Shown: positions 50,525 to 60,339, counted from the stretch's first letter. The stretch is 64,000 nt of DNA from Furfurilactobacillus curtus (GCF_045862785.1 NZ_BQXO01000003.1:1-64000), one strand, 5' to 3'. Numbers and translations: made by a program. Notes: generated by a model from the sequence alone, not told the origin.

Positions 50525-51126
50525 TAATCTTCCGCCCACCATGTTGGAAATTGTTCTAAAAGAGCTGCCATTGCTTGACCACGATGACTAACCTCGTTTT
50601 TTTCGGCCGTCGACATTTCAGCGAATGTCTTCTTCATGGACGGTACGTAAAACAGTGGATCATAGCCAAAGCCATCACTGCCATGAGCTTCCCGCAGAAT
50701 CTGACCGCGGACATCGCCACTGACAACCAAACGCTTTCCATTCGGTTTGACGGCCACAATCGTGGTGTGAAAATTGGCGGTCCGTTCATCATCAGGAACA
50801 TTAGCTAACGCCTTTAGTAGCTTTTCATTATTAGCCGCATCATCATGGTTGCCCGCATAACGAGCGGAGTGAATCCCAGGCGCCCCATTTAAGGTGTCAA
50901 CTTGTAAGCCAGAATCATCAGCAATAATAGCCATCTCCACGCTCTTAGATAAAGCATCTGCTTTAATTTGCGCGTTTTCGGCAAATGAACTCCCATCCTC
51001 AGGAGGTACAGTGACACCAGGAAAGTCGGCCAATGTTAAAACCTGAATCCCTAATGGTTCTAAACGAGCTTTATACTCTGCTGCCTTACCCGCATTTTCT
51101 GTCGCAATTACAATTGTGTCCGCCAT
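50524..51126 (-). CDS. rdgB: XTP/dITP diphosphatase (RdgB/HAM1)
   Basis: A protein of 200 residues starting MADTIVIATENAGKAAEYKA, with the T-x-N-x-x-K nucleotide motif, ADDSGLQVDTLNGAPGIHSARYAG, and SDGFGYDPLFYVP near the C-terminus. It hydrolyses non-canonical purine triphosphates (ITP, dITP, XTP) and so protects DNA and RNA. TTGGAGG precedes the ATG. It follows murI, a frequent pairing in Firmicutes. Confidence 0.96.
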   Translation of the reverse strand: MADTIVIATENAGKAAEYKARLEPLGIQVLTLADFPGVTVPPEDGSSFAENAQIKADALSKSVEMAIIADDSGLQVDTLNGAPGIHSARYAGNHDDAANNEKLLKALANVPDDERTANFHTTIVAVKPNGKRLVVSGDVRGQILREAHGSDGFGYDPLFYVPSMKKTFAEMSTAEKNEVSHRGQAMAALLEQFPTWWAED

Positions 51127-51219
51127 GATTAACCTCCAAAATTGACCAGTGATAGTGATTTATAACATCTCTCAAGGTGATGTTCGTTACATTAATAATG
51201 ACTATTTTACCCGTAAAAT

Positions 51220-52044
51220 TCAATCAATCACGACTTTTGATACATCCATTCCAGCTAATTCCAGCCATGATTGCGCGATGGTCTTAAACATTACCGGTGA
51301 CCCGGTCGTAAAATACCGATCTTCGCCCACTTTTTGTGGCGCGGCCATCTGATAAACATCGAGAAGTTGGGCCACCCCATTAATCGTCTCCGCACCAGAA
51401 TTAATTAGCGTAACCTGATCTCCCATTACATTTTGAATAAATGGAGCCAACAAGGGGTAATGGGTACAACCCAAAACCAACGTGTCGATCCGCTGATTTA
51501 ACAGTGGTTGGAGCGTTTCAGCAACGATCTTCTTAGCAATTGGAGCCTGATACTCATTACTTTCGACCAGTGGCACAAACTTAGGACAAGCCAGGCTGGT
51601 TACCTTGAGATGCTTATTTTGTGCGTGAATCGTCTTGGCATAACTATCTGCTCGAACGGTACCTTCTGTGGCAATCACGCCAATATGGCCGGTCTTGGTC
51701 GCCTGAATAGCTGCTTTAGCCCCTGGCTTAATCACCCCAATTACTGGAATCGTTAAGGCCGCCTGTAAATCTGGTAAGGCCGCGGCCGTCGCCGTATTAC
51801 AGGCAATGACTAACAACTTGATTGGTTGAGCTTCCAAGAAATGGACCATCTGCCACGTAAAGGCTCGCACTTGACTGGCTGGTCGCGGTCCATAAGGGAG
51901 CCGCGCCTGATCACCGATAAAACGAATCGTCTCGTTGGGTAATTGTCTTAACGCTTGTTTAACGACTGTCAAGCCACCGACACCTGAATCCATCAACCCG
52001 ATTGGCAACTGCGGGTCTAACCGTGAGCGATCAATTTCTACCAT
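51220..52044 (-). CDS. murI: glutamate racemase
   Basis: A protein of 274 residues. Active-site blocks are present: PIGLMDSGVGGLTVVKQ, VIACNTATAAALPD (first catalytic Cys) and LVLGCTHYPLLAPF (second Cys and His). It makes D-glutamate for peptidoglycan precursors. AAGGAG precedes the ATG at normal distance. It is the first gene of the unit that continues with rdgB. Confidence 0.96.
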   Translation of the reverse strand: MVEIDRSRLDPQLPIGLMDSGVGGLTVVKQALRQLPNETIRFIGDQARLPYGPRPASQVRAFTWQMVHFLEAQPIKLLVIACNTATAAALPDLQAALTIPVIGVIKPGAKAAIQATKTGHIGVIATEGTVRADSYAKTIHAQNKHLKVTSLACPKFVPLVESNEYQAPIAKKIVAETLQPLLNQRIDTLVLGCTHYPLLAPFIQNVMGDQVTLINSGAETINGVAQLLDVYQMAAPQKVGEDRYFTTGSPVMFKTIAQSWLELAGMDVSKVVID

Positions 52045-52259
52045 TGTGCTTACTCCTTCTTACGTTACACTAAAATTCTTGAAACTAAATCATGAGCCTT
52101 TTACGGATCAATTTCAAGTTTGAACCTCTTAACAAGCTTCCTGATTTTGTATGAAGACAAACAACTTTTAAATTAATTAATTTACCAAGCAAAGCAGATG
52201 AAAGTTCCAGATTAGAACGCTATACTGAGAGTAAGACATTCGCTGAGGTGAAGATTAAG

Positions 52260-52772
52260 ATGGATCAATCAACCTATGAAAAATTGCGCCAGCAACCTGA
52301 CGTTTCCGCGCTAGGGGCTGCTTTTATGCGAGATGAAGTGCTGCCAACCATTCTCGGCACCGACCAAATGAATATTCTCTACTGGATTGGGCGCCAAGTT
52401 GCCCGTCAAAATCCATTGGCCGACGAAGTAGCCATCATAAATTTTTTTGACCAGGTCGGCTTTGGTACTCTAACGCGTACCAAACAAAACCGGCGACAAC
52501 AGCAGTTCACCTTAACCGGCGCTACTGTTACGGGCCGTTTAGCTGCCAATCCTGATGCTGATTTTGATTTAGAAGCCGGCTTTTTGGCGCAACAGTTTGA
52601 GCTCATCACTGGCGCAGCAACTGAAGGAACCGTCAACGAAATTCAACATGATGGGGTCTCATTGATGATTCAAACAGATCCGAAAGACTTAATTGGTGAT
52701 AGGGCCGCCAATGTTCCGACCCTATCAATTAAACCCAAATCAACTCCCCCCACGGCCGAAAATAATATTTAA
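52260..52772 (+). CDS. YslB family protein (DUF2507)
   Basis: A protein of 170 residues, starting MDQSTYEKLRQQPDVSALGA; a GTG at 52248 would add four residues. Features of DUF2507 are GAAFMRDEVLPTILGTDQMNILYWIGRQVAR, IINFFDQVGFGTL and FDLEAGFLAQQFE. The fold recalls V4R-type ligand-binding proteins. Function unknown; in Firmicutes it is often near murI. It is transcribed divergently from murI. Confidence 0.88.
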   Translation: MDQSTYEKLRQQPDVSALGAAFMRDEVLPTILGTDQMNILYWIGRQVARQNPLADEVAIINFFDQVGFGTLTRTKQNRRQQQFTLTGATVTGRLAANPDADFDLEAGFLAQQFELITGAATEGTVNEIQHDGVSLMIQTDPKDLIGDRAANVPTLSIKPKSTPPTAENNI

Positions 52773-52780
52773 AAATATAA

Positions 52781-52812
52781 AAAAATCGTCGGAAAATCCG
52801 ACGATTTTTTTC
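52781..52812. terminator. bidirectional terminator between DUF2507 gene and dltD
   Basis: Perfect inverted repeat AAAAATCGTCGGA / TCCGACGATTTTT around AAA, between convergent genes. Confidence 0.92.
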
Positions 52813-52834
52813 GTTATAAAGTATCCGCTTGCCA

Positions 52835-54109
52835 TTATTTGAATTGTTCAATATTAGTGGTAGTCGGGTCTAACTGTTGCCAGTCCGTCGAATAATACCG
52901 TGAATTGATATGGTACTTTGTCGTGGCACGTTGATTTGCTAAGAATGGTCGAACACCCTGATCGACGGCCAACCAACCGCGCCAACCTAAGTGAATCGTA
53001 TCCTCCATAAAGTATGGTTCGCCACCATCATGACTCAGATCCAACACATGATTAAAGCCTTGAGTCGCCAACTGATGTTTAATTTTTGCATTAGTTTGAT
53101 CAATCATATTCATGTTAAGTCCTGTGTAGTCAGCCCACTTTTGATTAATAGGTGGTAAAACAAACAACACTTCAGTATGGGTTTTAGCAAATTGATTCAA
53201 GACCAACTCAAAGTCGCTATATTCTGGTGATTGTCGATAATTCAAGTGACGCTGGGCACCCTTTAATTGCTTGATGTGTCCTCGCAATCGCGTCGAATAA
53301 AAATGATTACTGATCCCCAAATCATTATTAGTTGTGCCAGCTTGGCCTAAGCGATCGGCTGTTTGTTCCAAGGCGCTAGTGCTTTGAGAATCGGGCAATT
53401 GCTTCATTCCCCGATCAATTTTAGCAATATTATTATCCAATCCAATGTCAGAGAACAACTGGTCTTCATGGGTCAACATGAGTGCTTGAATGGATAATTG
53501 CAGCCGGTCATAATTAGACAATGCATGCCCACTGCCGACCTTTTTCAACATGCGCGTGATTGCCCGATCGGAACGCCCAGAAGGCATCGCTAACAGTCGT
53601 TTAGCCGCATAACGATCCATCGAATTATTCTGCTCTTGTTGCAACCAATCGACGGTTTGCAATTTTGAGTAGTAAAAGGCAAACGCATCCGGACGAGCAC
53701 CCTTTTTAACGAACCACTGTGGCGAGATAATAAAGACAGCTTTTTTATGCTGCATTTGGGTACTAATGGTTTGCATCATATAGTACTGCGTTAAGGATTG
53801 CGTCCCCGCCGCACCTAGTAAAAACGGACGATAATTCCGATGATACTTTTCCGCTAACACAGATGGATGTAATGGATCCATTCGTGCTAATTCACTTGAA
53901 CCAAAAAACGGCACGTAATGACCAGACAAGGCAGTTTTTTTAATCTGTCGTCCCTTAAAAACCTGAGGGGACAGTGAAACTGCTGCCCGTCGCTGAATTG
54001 CTGACGAAGGCTTACTAGAGTTAAGTGGCGATAACAGTAGCGCCACGAGGATGACAAATGCAACAATCACCGGCCCAATAATCAGCCACAGTCGTTTAGA
54101 CGAATTCAT
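52835..54109 (-). CDS. dltD: D-alanyl-lipoteichoic acid biosynthesis protein DltD
   Basis: A protein of 424 residues with an N-terminal membrane anchor (LWLIIGPVIVAFVILVALLL) and an extracellular SGNH-like domain: catalytic Ser in PFFGSSELARMDPLHPS, and Asp/His in EDTIHLGWRGW. It takes part in passing D-alanine to teichoic acids at the outer face of the membrane. It is the last gene of dltXABCD, two bases after dltC, and ends at a strong terminator. Confidence 0.95.
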   Translation of the reverse strand: MNSSKRLWLIIGPVIVAFVILVALLLSPLNSSKPSSAIQRRAAVSLSPQVFKGRQIKKTALSGHYVPFFGSSELARMDPLHPSVLAEKYHRNYRPFLLGAAGTQSLTQYYMMQTISTQMQHKKAVFIISPQWFVKKGARPDAFAFYYSKLQTVDWLQQEQNNSMDRYAAKRLLAMPSGRSDRAITRMLKKVGSGHALSNYDRLQLSIQALMLTHEDQLFSDIGLDNNIAKIDRGMKQLPDSQSTSALEQTADRLGQAGTTNNDLGISNHFYSTRLRGHIKQLKGAQRHLNYRQSPEYSDFELVLNQFAKTHTEVLFVLPPINQKWADYTGLNMNMIDQTNAKIKHQLATQGFNHVLDLSHDGGEPYFMEDTIHLGWRGWLAVDQGVRPFLANQRATTKYHINSRYYSTDWQQLDPTTTNIEQFK

Positions 54110-54111
54110 AA

Positions 54112-54348
54112 TTATCCGACAAGTCCTTCCACCTTGGTCACAATTTTAGCTGGGGTATCCCATTCTGTCCGTTCAAATTCGGAGACCGGAACGTTGATCC
54201 CTAGTTGGTTTTGCAATTCTAGCAGTAATTGAACTGAACCCATTGAGTCTAAAAGCCCTTCATCGAATAAGTTGGTGTCCATTGCGTCAGACACATCACT
54301 CCCTGTTAAATCGTTTAAAATATCAATCACTGTTGCTTTTACATCCAT
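54112..54348 (-). CDS. dltC: D-alanyl carrier protein DltC
   Basis: A protein of 78 residues. It is an acyl-carrier-type four-helix protein with the phosphopantetheine serine in LLDSMGSVQLLLEL. It is charged with D-alanine by DltA and delivers it to DltB. The start ATG follows AAAGGAGCG-like sequence. Length is standard for DltC. Confidence 0.95.
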   Translation of the reverse strand: MDVKATVIDILNDLTGSDVSDAMDTNLFDEGLLDSMGSVQLLLELQNQLGINVPVSEFERTEWDTPAKIVTKVEGLVG

Positions 54349-54382
54349 GATAAAGCGCTCCTTTATTTGCTCTTATGCAATT

Positions 54383-55585
54383 TTATTTAAACCAAAGTTT
54401 GTTGAGAAAACCTGAGAATAATAAGAAACTGACACAAACTGTATTAAACGTTAGAAAAATTGCGAAGGCTTCCGTCAGTTTATTGTGTGGAATCGCCGCT
54501 TGATGTTTCTTCTTAAATCTTAACCACCAGTCATTGATCACTAAACCTGATCCTTGGTAGATCCCATAAGCAATATAATACCAAGTGACCCCATGCCAAA
54601 ATCCCATGATCAACATGTTTAAAACATAGGCCACATTACTGGTTGTGACACGGCTCTTAAAGATTTTTTTCTTCATCATCATGAAGACTAGTCGCATAAA
54701 GATAAAATCTCGGAACCAAAAAGATAACGTCATATGCCAACGATTCCAGAAATCCTTCAAGTTCTTAGACCGGAACGGCTGGTTAAAGTTCATTGGCGTT
54801 TCAATCCCCATCAGGTAGGATATCCCAACGGCGAAGAGCGAATAACCGGCAAAGTCAAAGAACAGATCCATCGAGTACGTATACATATACCCGACCAGTG
54901 GCCAAGAGAAGCCATGACCCCCATAACGCATGGTCATTAAATCCATTCGCGGCAACAGAACACTGCCAAACAGATAGGCTAGTAAGAACTTGTATAAGAA
55001 ACCTAAGAATAGGTAATGCACAGCTTTTTCGATCATGCCTAGATATTTCTGACGATCTGGGACAACCTGATAATCATCTAACCACCGCCGATAACGATCA
55101 ATCGGCCCAGATGAAATTGTTGGCATAAAAAGCAGAAATTCAATAAATAGCAGTGGATGGAAATCCTTAATCAATCCATCGCGCATCTCCATAATCATGC
55201 CGACGGTTTTAAAGGTTAGATAGCTAATACCTAAAAACCCAAACAACGATGACTGACCAGCTGCTACGGCCGGCGTAATCTTGACAAAAGATAACGGGAT
55301 GATGCTTAACACAACTGCCAAATAAAAGACCCAACCTTGGTTAAATCGTTTTCGATAGGCCATGTAACCGCCAACCATCAACCATTCCCAAAGCACGAAG
55401 CCAATCAGTGCGATACCTTGCTGCCATTTAGCCCCGTCAAACATCAAAAAGATGAAGACCAAGGACACGAGACTTTGATACCAACGCCAGCGATGCCCAT
55501 GATACAAGCCGATCATGAGCGGGATTAATCCAATAATCAAGTAAACAAAGTATTGGGGATTCCCATATGGTTCTAAATTAATCAT
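54383..55585 (-). CDS. dltB: D-alanyl transfer protein DltB (MBOAT family)
   Basis: A protein of 400 residues with about 11 hydrophobic segments. MBOAT landmarks are FWNRWHMTLSFWFRDFIFMRLV and the conserved His in IMGFWHGVTWYYIAYGIYQG. It carries D-alanine from DltC across the membrane. Its start overlaps the dltA stop by 4 bp. Confidence 0.96.
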   Translation of the reverse strand: MINLEPYGNPQYFVYLIIGLIPLMIGLYHGHRWRWYQSLVSLVFIFLMFDGAKWQQGIALIGFVLWEWLMVGGYMAYRKRFNQGWVFYLAVVLSIIPLSFVKITPAVAAGQSSLFGFLGISYLTFKTVGMIMEMRDGLIKDFHPLLFIEFLLFMPTISSGPIDRYRRWLDDYQVVPDRQKYLGMIEKAVHYLFLGFLYKFLLAYLFGSVLLPRMDLMTMRYGGHGFSWPLVGYMYTYSMDLFFDFAGYSLFAVGISYLMGIETPMNFNQPFRSKNLKDFWNRWHMTLSFWFRDFIFMRLVFMMMKKKIFKSRVTTSNVAYVLNMLIMGFWHGVTWYYIAYGIYQGSGLVINDWWLRFKKKHQAAIPHNKLTEAFAIFLTFNTVCVSFLLFSGFLNKLWFK

Positions 55586-57111
55586 GCTGGGTTCACCTCA
55601 GCAATAATGGACTTAATATCAACTTTGCCGTTAGCTGTTAATGGCAAACTCTCCTGATAAATAAAGCGGTTTGGAATCATATATTCCATCATGACGTCCT
55701 TAAGTTCCCGTTTGATGGCAGTTGTTCGTTGCAAATCGCTAGCAAATTCGTCGGATGGTTCTGGAACCACGTAAGCCCACAGTTGATTAACCTTATGATT
55801 AGCATCGTACTTTGGCACTGCTACCGCTTGTTTAATCCAACGGTTCGCGTCCAAGTAATGGTTAACCTCTTCGAGTTCAATTCGATAACCGTGCAACTTA
55901 ATTTGAAAATCGATACGGCCTAGATAATGCAACATCCCAGCTTCATCCAGAAAACCCAGATCACCAGAATGATAGGCTGGCCGCCCATCTTCTTTGAAGA
56001 ACGCCCGTTGCGTTTTAGCTGGATTATTTAAATAACCTTTGGAGACACTCGGCCCGCTGATGACAATCTCACCTTGTTGCCCATCTGGAAGTTGTTGCCC
56101 ATCTTCGTCAATAATGCGAATCTGAGTATCACCTTTAACCGTCCCAATTGGGAGCCGCCCTTTTTGAATCAAAGCATCGGTAATCTCTACACCGGTGACC
56201 GCAACCGTCGTTTCTGTCGGGCCATACGTGTTAAAAATATGCGCATGTGGGAACCGTTGCCGCAAATTTGTAGCTGTTGAAGTCGTTAATTCTTCACCAC
56301 AAAACAGGAAGTGCGTTAAATCCGGTAGATGCGCCTCATCAAAGGTTGGTTCTAATAAACAAATATCAGCAAACGATGGGGTGGCAACAAATACATTCAT
56401 CGCCAATTTAGGTAATGTCGCAAATAACTGACGAAAATCATCAGTAATTCGTTTTGGTAATGCAGCCAGTGTGCCACCTAATGCTAACGTGGGAGCCCAA
56501 TCCATCACTGATAAATCAAACGAAAAAGGCGGTTGGGCCATTGTGACTGGGTTAACCGGCAGTCTGAAGTCATCGTCGATCATCCAATTGACAAAACTCA
56601 ATAAATTATTATGGCTGACTTGAACCCCTTTTGGCATGCCTGTCGTGCCGGACGTAAAAATAATGTAATAGTTGTCGTCACCACTCACCGCATGCGTTAA
56701 TTCATAGGCAACATCGGTCGTCGCCAACAGTTGATCTAAACGTGCTCCAGTTAAAATCGGCACATTATCTAATTCAACGGGTAAAGCATCAACGGCGATA
56801 ACCGCTGCTGGCTTAGCAATCTCATTAATCATGGTCAGTCGATCATTAGGTGAATGCGTATCAACTGGAATATAAGCGTGTCCTGCCTTAACCGCGCCTA
56901 AGAAACTGGCGATCATGGCAAACTGTTGTCCACCAAAAACAATGATGGGCGCGCCATCAGGCAGTTGCATGTCATCCAATGTTTGGGCAATCGTGTCTGA
57001 AGCCTGTTTTAATTCCAAATAAGTATGAGTCGTCCCCAACTCGTTATAAACCACTGCATCTGGACTGGTGGCGGCCCAGTTGTCGATGGTGGTAATCATA
57101 TTATCGATCAT
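55582..57111 (-). CDS. dltA: D-alanine--D-alanyl carrier protein ligase DltA
   Basis: A protein of 509 residues from the ATG behind GGAGG. An adenylation-domain enzyme: IIFTSGTTGMPKGVQ (P-loop), FNTYGPTETTVAVTG, YHSGDLGFLDEAGMLHYLGRID, and the catalytic Lys region LTANGKVDIKSI near the end. It activates D-alanine with ATP and loads it on DltC. It follows dltX by 24 bp. Confidence 0.97.
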   Translation of the reverse strand: MIDNMITTIDNWAATSPDAVVYNELGTTHTYLELKQASDTIAQTLDDMQLPDGAPIIVFGGQQFAMIASFLGAVKAGHAYIPVDTHSPNDRLTMINEIAKPAAVIAVDALPVELDNVPILTGARLDQLLATTDVAYELTHAVSGDDNYYIIFTSGTTGMPKGVQVSHNNLLSFVNWMIDDDFRLPVNPVTMAQPPFSFDLSVMDWAPTLALGGTLAALPKRITDDFRQLFATLPKLAMNVFVATPSFADICLLEPTFDEAHLPDLTHFLFCGEELTTSTATNLRQRFPHAHIFNTYGPTETTVAVTGVEITDALIQKGRLPIGTVKGDTQIRIIDEDGQQLPDGQQGEIVISGPSVSKGYLNNPAKTQRAFFKEDGRPAYHSGDLGFLDEAGMLHYLGRIDFQIKLHGYRIELEEVNHYLDANRWIKQAVAVPKYDANHKVNQLWAYVVPEPSDEFASDLQRTTAIKRELKDVMMEYMIPNRFIYQESLPLTANGKVDIKSIIAEVNPA

Positions 57112-57135
57112 AAGAAATCCTCCGTTTATCAAACA

Positions 57136-57282
57136 CTAAAATTCGTTGTAGATAAATTTACTTTGATTAACTCCCGAATAACTGTACAGATATAACAGCA
57201 GAAAAAAGACTACAAAGTAAAATGCGGTTCGTAAGATAAACGTCACCCATGGTTGTGCTAACCACAGTTTAATCTTTGCCAT
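57136..57282 (-). CDS. dltX: DltX, small teichoic acid D-alanylation protein
   Basis: A protein of 48 residues: MAKIKLWLAQPWVTFILRTA at the start, one membrane helix (FYFVVFFLLLYLYSYSG) and the conserved end NQSKFIYNEF. GTGGAGGCG precedes the ATG. The size, the C-terminal FIYNEF motif and position just before dltA are diagnostic of DltX. In other bacteria DltX is required for D-alanine transfer. It is the first gene of the operon. Confidence 0.95.
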   Translation of the reverse strand: MAKIKLWLAQPWVTFILRTAFYFVVFFLLLYLYSYSGVNQSKFIYNEF

Positions 57283-57302
57283 GCAATATACGCCTCCACT
57301 TA

Positions 57303-57383
57303 TGCCAATACAGTCAGTATAGAAGCTTTTTCCGAAAGGATTGGTAAAAAAAACCTTAAGAGTTGATTGATATCAATCAAAGG
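57303..57383 (-). promoter_or_regulatory. dlt operon upstream region with palindrome
   Basis: An 18-bp perfect palindrome, TTGATTGATATCAATCAA, lies at 57363-57380. A TATACT box (minus strand, near 57317-57322) lies downstream of it, about 35 bp before dltX; the -35 is weak. The palindrome may be an operator. With adjacent GCCTTT and AAGG plus a T run it could also form a hairpin. Confidence 0.45.
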
Positions 57384-57411
57384 CTCTCTAATAGCATACC
57401 AGAAAGTCCAC

Positions 57412-57449
57412 AAAAAAACCCCTAACCCTTACTGAGAAGGATTAGGAGT
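57412..57449 (-). terminator. terminator of trxA
   Basis: Minus-strand CCTAATCCTT / AAGGGTTAGG hairpin (one mismatch) followed by GGTTTTTTTG. Confidence 0.85.
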
Positions 57450-57473
57450 ACCCGGCCGCGGGGTAACAGCTGG

Positions 57474-57791
57474 CTAGGCCGTATACTGCGCCAAAGTTTT
57501 TTCAATTTGTTCTTTACTGTGATAACCCACTAAGGTATCTACCACAGCGCCGTCTTTTTTCACAATCAAGGTCGGAATGCCCATGATACCAAATTTAGCC
57601 GGAGTGTCTTGATTCTCATCCACATCCATCTTACTAAACGAGACCTTCTCACCCATTTCATCAGCTAATTGTTCAACAACTGGTGATTGCATCTTACATG
57701 GGCCACACCAAGTCGCCCAGAAATCAGTAACGCTAACCCCAGTGTTGGTGTCGGCTTCAAAAGTCTGATCTGTTGTTTCTTTAACTGTCAT
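57474..57791 (-). CDS. trxA: thioredoxin
   Basis: A protein of 105 residues from the ATG behind GGAGG. The redox centre is ATWCGPCKM at about residues 28-36, with the cis-Pro in GIMGIPTLIV. It is a cytoplasmic disulfide reductase. The upstream in-frame extension to 57929 is unlike any thioredoxin and has no ribosome binding site. It has its own promoter in the mutS2-trxA gap and its own terminator. Confidence 0.97.
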   Translation of the reverse strand: MTVKETTDQTFEADTNTGVSVTDFWATWCGPCKMQSPVVEQLADEMGEKVSFSKMDVDENQDTPAKFGIMGIPTLIVKKDGAVVDTLVGYHSKEQIEKTLAQYTA

Positions 57792-57833
57792 ATCGACGGC
57801 CTCCATATTCACTAACTTTTTGTTCGTAATCAA

Positions 57834-57861
57834 AGTGTACGCTTTTTTATAAATGTTGCAA
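57834..57861 (-). promoter_or_regulatory. trxA promoter
   Basis: Read on the minus strand: TTGCAA (57856-57861), a 16-bp spacer and TACACT (57834-57839), about 42 bp upstream of the trxA start. Confidence 0.6.
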
Positions 57862-57947
57862 CGAATTTGCCCGCCGCGTGTGCGTAAGATCAATTTGGAT
57901 CTGCGGTACATAAGATCTGAGTTTCGCAAGCACGCTTACAAAAACGA

Positions 57948-60317
57948 TTAACGCAGCTTAACCACTGTGGCTCCATCTCCACCCGCGTTAGCTGGCGCAA
58001 AGCCAAAGCTTGCCACTCGCGGATTACTCTGGAGATATTGGGTGACGCCCTGGCGTAAAGCTCCCGTCCCTTTGCCGTGAACAATCGTCACCTCACCAAG
58101 GTTGGCTAATAACGCCGAATCGATGAAGCGATCCACTTCAGCCATCGCAGCGTCATAACGTTTTCCACGCAAATCTAACTGAGCTTGTGCCCGCGCACCA
58201 ATGTTGCTGTGAACTACAGTACGGGCGGTACGTTGTTGCCGCTCGTTAACAGTTGGGGCGCTAGACTTTTCTAAGTCGCGTTCATCAACCTTCATCTTCA
58301 GCGCCCCTAACTGAACTTCCCATTCATGAGTGTTGGTCTGTCGATTTAACACGCCATGTTGTCCATAGGATTTAACAACCACATTATCGCCGGGATGGAA
58401 ATCATGCTTTTTCCGTTCTCGAGCTAACACTTTATTATTAGCCAAGGTAGGATCTTGCCTCAATGCATTAAGACGTCCCTGGGCATCAATCAATTCGTTT
58501 TCTTGGACGCCTGCTCCTTGCTTAACTTCCAACTGTCGCAAATGATGGATGATCTTATCGGACTGCTTTTTGGCATCCGCTACAATGTGATTTGCCTCTT
58601 GCTTCGCCACATCCAGTTGGTGCGTCTTTTGTTCTGTAAACCGGTCAAACTGCTGAACAAGTTCTTCATGCAAGGTCGTGGCAGACGACAATTGTTGATC
58701 GAGTTCTTCCGCAGTTTCGGTCACCCGCCGCCGTTGTTCCACCAAATCGCCAATCATTGCATTAAGGTCTTGACTATTTTGACTGGTCAATGAACGAGCT
58801 GCTGCAATGATATCTGATCGTAGGCCCAACCGTTGCGAAATCTCTAAAGCATTCGAACGCCCTGGAATCCCCAATAAAAGTCGATAAGTAGGTTGCAACG
58901 TCTCCGCATCAAACTCCATACTAGCATTCGTCGTTCTCGGGCGGTCATAACCATAAGCCTTTAGCTCTGGATAATGAGTCGTGGCCACGATGTCAGTTCC
59001 AATCGCACCGAAAGCGTCCAAGATGGCGATCGCCAAGGCGGCACCTTCTTTGGGATCCGTCCCAGCACCAATTTCATCAACCAAAACTAGGCTAGTCGCT
59101 GTTGCCTGATCTAAAATTGTGATCAGATTATCCATGTGAGAACTAAAGGTGCTTAACGACTGTTCAATCGATTGTTCATCCCCAATATCCGCAAAGACGT
59201 TATCAAACACGGCCACTGTACTATCCTCAAAGGCGGGAATGAACAGACCAGATTGAGCCATCAGTTGTGTTAAACCCAGTGTTTTTAAGGTGATCGTTTT
59301 CCCACCTGTGTTAGGCCCTGTGATAATGATCGCATCATAATCTGCACCTAGGCTGATATCATTGGCAACTGCCGTTTGGGGATCTAACAAAGGATGCCAT
59401 GCTTGACGGAGATTAACTTGCCCTTCTTGACTCAATAACGGTTCACTGGCATTGAGTTGTTTAGCATAAGTGGCCTTGGCATTAACAAAATCGAGATGTC
59501 CCAGTACTTGCGCGTTTGCCATGATCTCTTCACGATGTGGCGCCAAAATAGCGGACAACTCTTGTAAAATACGCGCTTCTTCATTACGTTCTTGAACCTG
59601 ACTTTGGCGTAATCGATTATTTAAATCAACGACATCTTCAGGTTCAACATAGAGGGTTTGTCCCGATTGACTCTCATCGTGAACAACGCCGCCAAAACGA
59701 CTACGATACTCTGTTTTAACCGGGACAACATAGCGATCATTACGCATCGTAATAATCGGTTCACTCAAATATTTAGCTTGCTTACCGCGAACATAGTTTT
59801 GCATCCGGGAACGGATCAAATCTTCGGTACTTTTAATTCGTGACCGAATCGCGGCCAAGTCCTCACTAGCTGCGTCACTCACACGGCCATCCGGTTCGAT
59901 TGCCGTATTCAGTCGCTTAGTTAAGTCAGGTAATGTCACGATCCGGTGAGCCACATAATCTAATCGTCGCAAAGTTAACTTATCCTCAGCCAATTGATTA
60001 AAAAAGTCTCGTGTTGCGGCGGCGGTTTGTAAAACCTTGCCCACAGCCGCTAATTCGGACCCATTTAACGCAGCATCAATGGCTAACCGTTTCATATGTG
60101 GCGTCAAATCAGCTAATTCAGGTAAAGGAATGCCTCCCTTTAATCGCAGTAAATCTGCGCCGTCTTTTGTCTCATCTAACCAGGTTTGAATGATTTGGGG
60201 ATCAGTAGCTGGCTGTAGTGCTGCTAGCTCCTGCCGACCACCAGGTGACGTCAACATTCCTGTCAATTTTGCCTTCACTTTATCAAATTCGAGGGTTTTT
60301 AACCCACGTTTATTCAT
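57948..60317 (-). CDS. mutS2: MutS2 family ATPase with Smr endonuclease domain
   Basis: A protein of 789 residues. The MutS-type ATPase contains Walker A in IIITGPNTGGKTITLKTLG, LVDEIGAGTDPKEGAALA (Walker B) and ATTHYPELKAYGY. A coiled-coil and KOW-like segment follow. A C-terminal Smr domain (last ~80 residues) contains LDLRGKRYDAAMAEVD and VTIVHGKGTGALRQGV. The family suppresses homeologous recombination and, in Bacillus, rescues collided ribosomes. The ATG at 60317 is behind AAAGGAATG; it follows the CvpA gene by 22 bp. Confidence 0.96.
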   Translation of the reverse strand: MNKRGLKTLEFDKVKAKLTGMLTSPGGRQELAALQPATDPQIIQTWLDETKDGADLLRLKGGIPLPELADLTPHMKRLAIDAALNGSELAAVGKVLQTAAATRDFFNQLAEDKLTLRRLDYVAHRIVTLPDLTKRLNTAIEPDGRVSDAASEDLAAIRSRIKSTEDLIRSRMQNYVRGKQAKYLSEPIITMRNDRYVVPVKTEYRSRFGGVVHDESQSGQTLYVEPEDVVDLNNRLRQSQVQERNEEARILQELSAILAPHREEIMANAQVLGHLDFVNAKATYAKQLNASEPLLSQEGQVNLRQAWHPLLDPQTAVANDISLGADYDAIIITGPNTGGKTITLKTLGLTQLMAQSGLFIPAFEDSTVAVFDNVFADIGDEQSIEQSLSTFSSHMDNLITILDQATATSLVLVDEIGAGTDPKEGAALAIAILDAFGAIGTDIVATTHYPELKAYGYDRPRTTNASMEFDAETLQPTYRLLLGIPGRSNALEISQRLGLRSDIIAAARSLTSQNSQDLNAMIGDLVEQRRRVTETAEELDQQLSSATTLHEELVQQFDRFTEQKTHQLDVAKQEANHIVADAKKQSDKIIHHLRQLEVKQGAGVQENELIDAQGRLNALRQDPTLANNKVLARERKKHDFHPGDNVVVKSYGQHGVLNRQTNTHEWEVQLGALKMKVDERDLEKSSAPTVNERQQRTARTVVHSNIGARAQAQLDLRGKRYDAAMAEVDRFIDSALLANLGEVTIVHGKGTGALRQGVTQYLQSNPRVASFGFAPANAGGDGATVVKLR

Positions 60318-60339
60318 CAATTTTCTTCATTCCTTTAAT

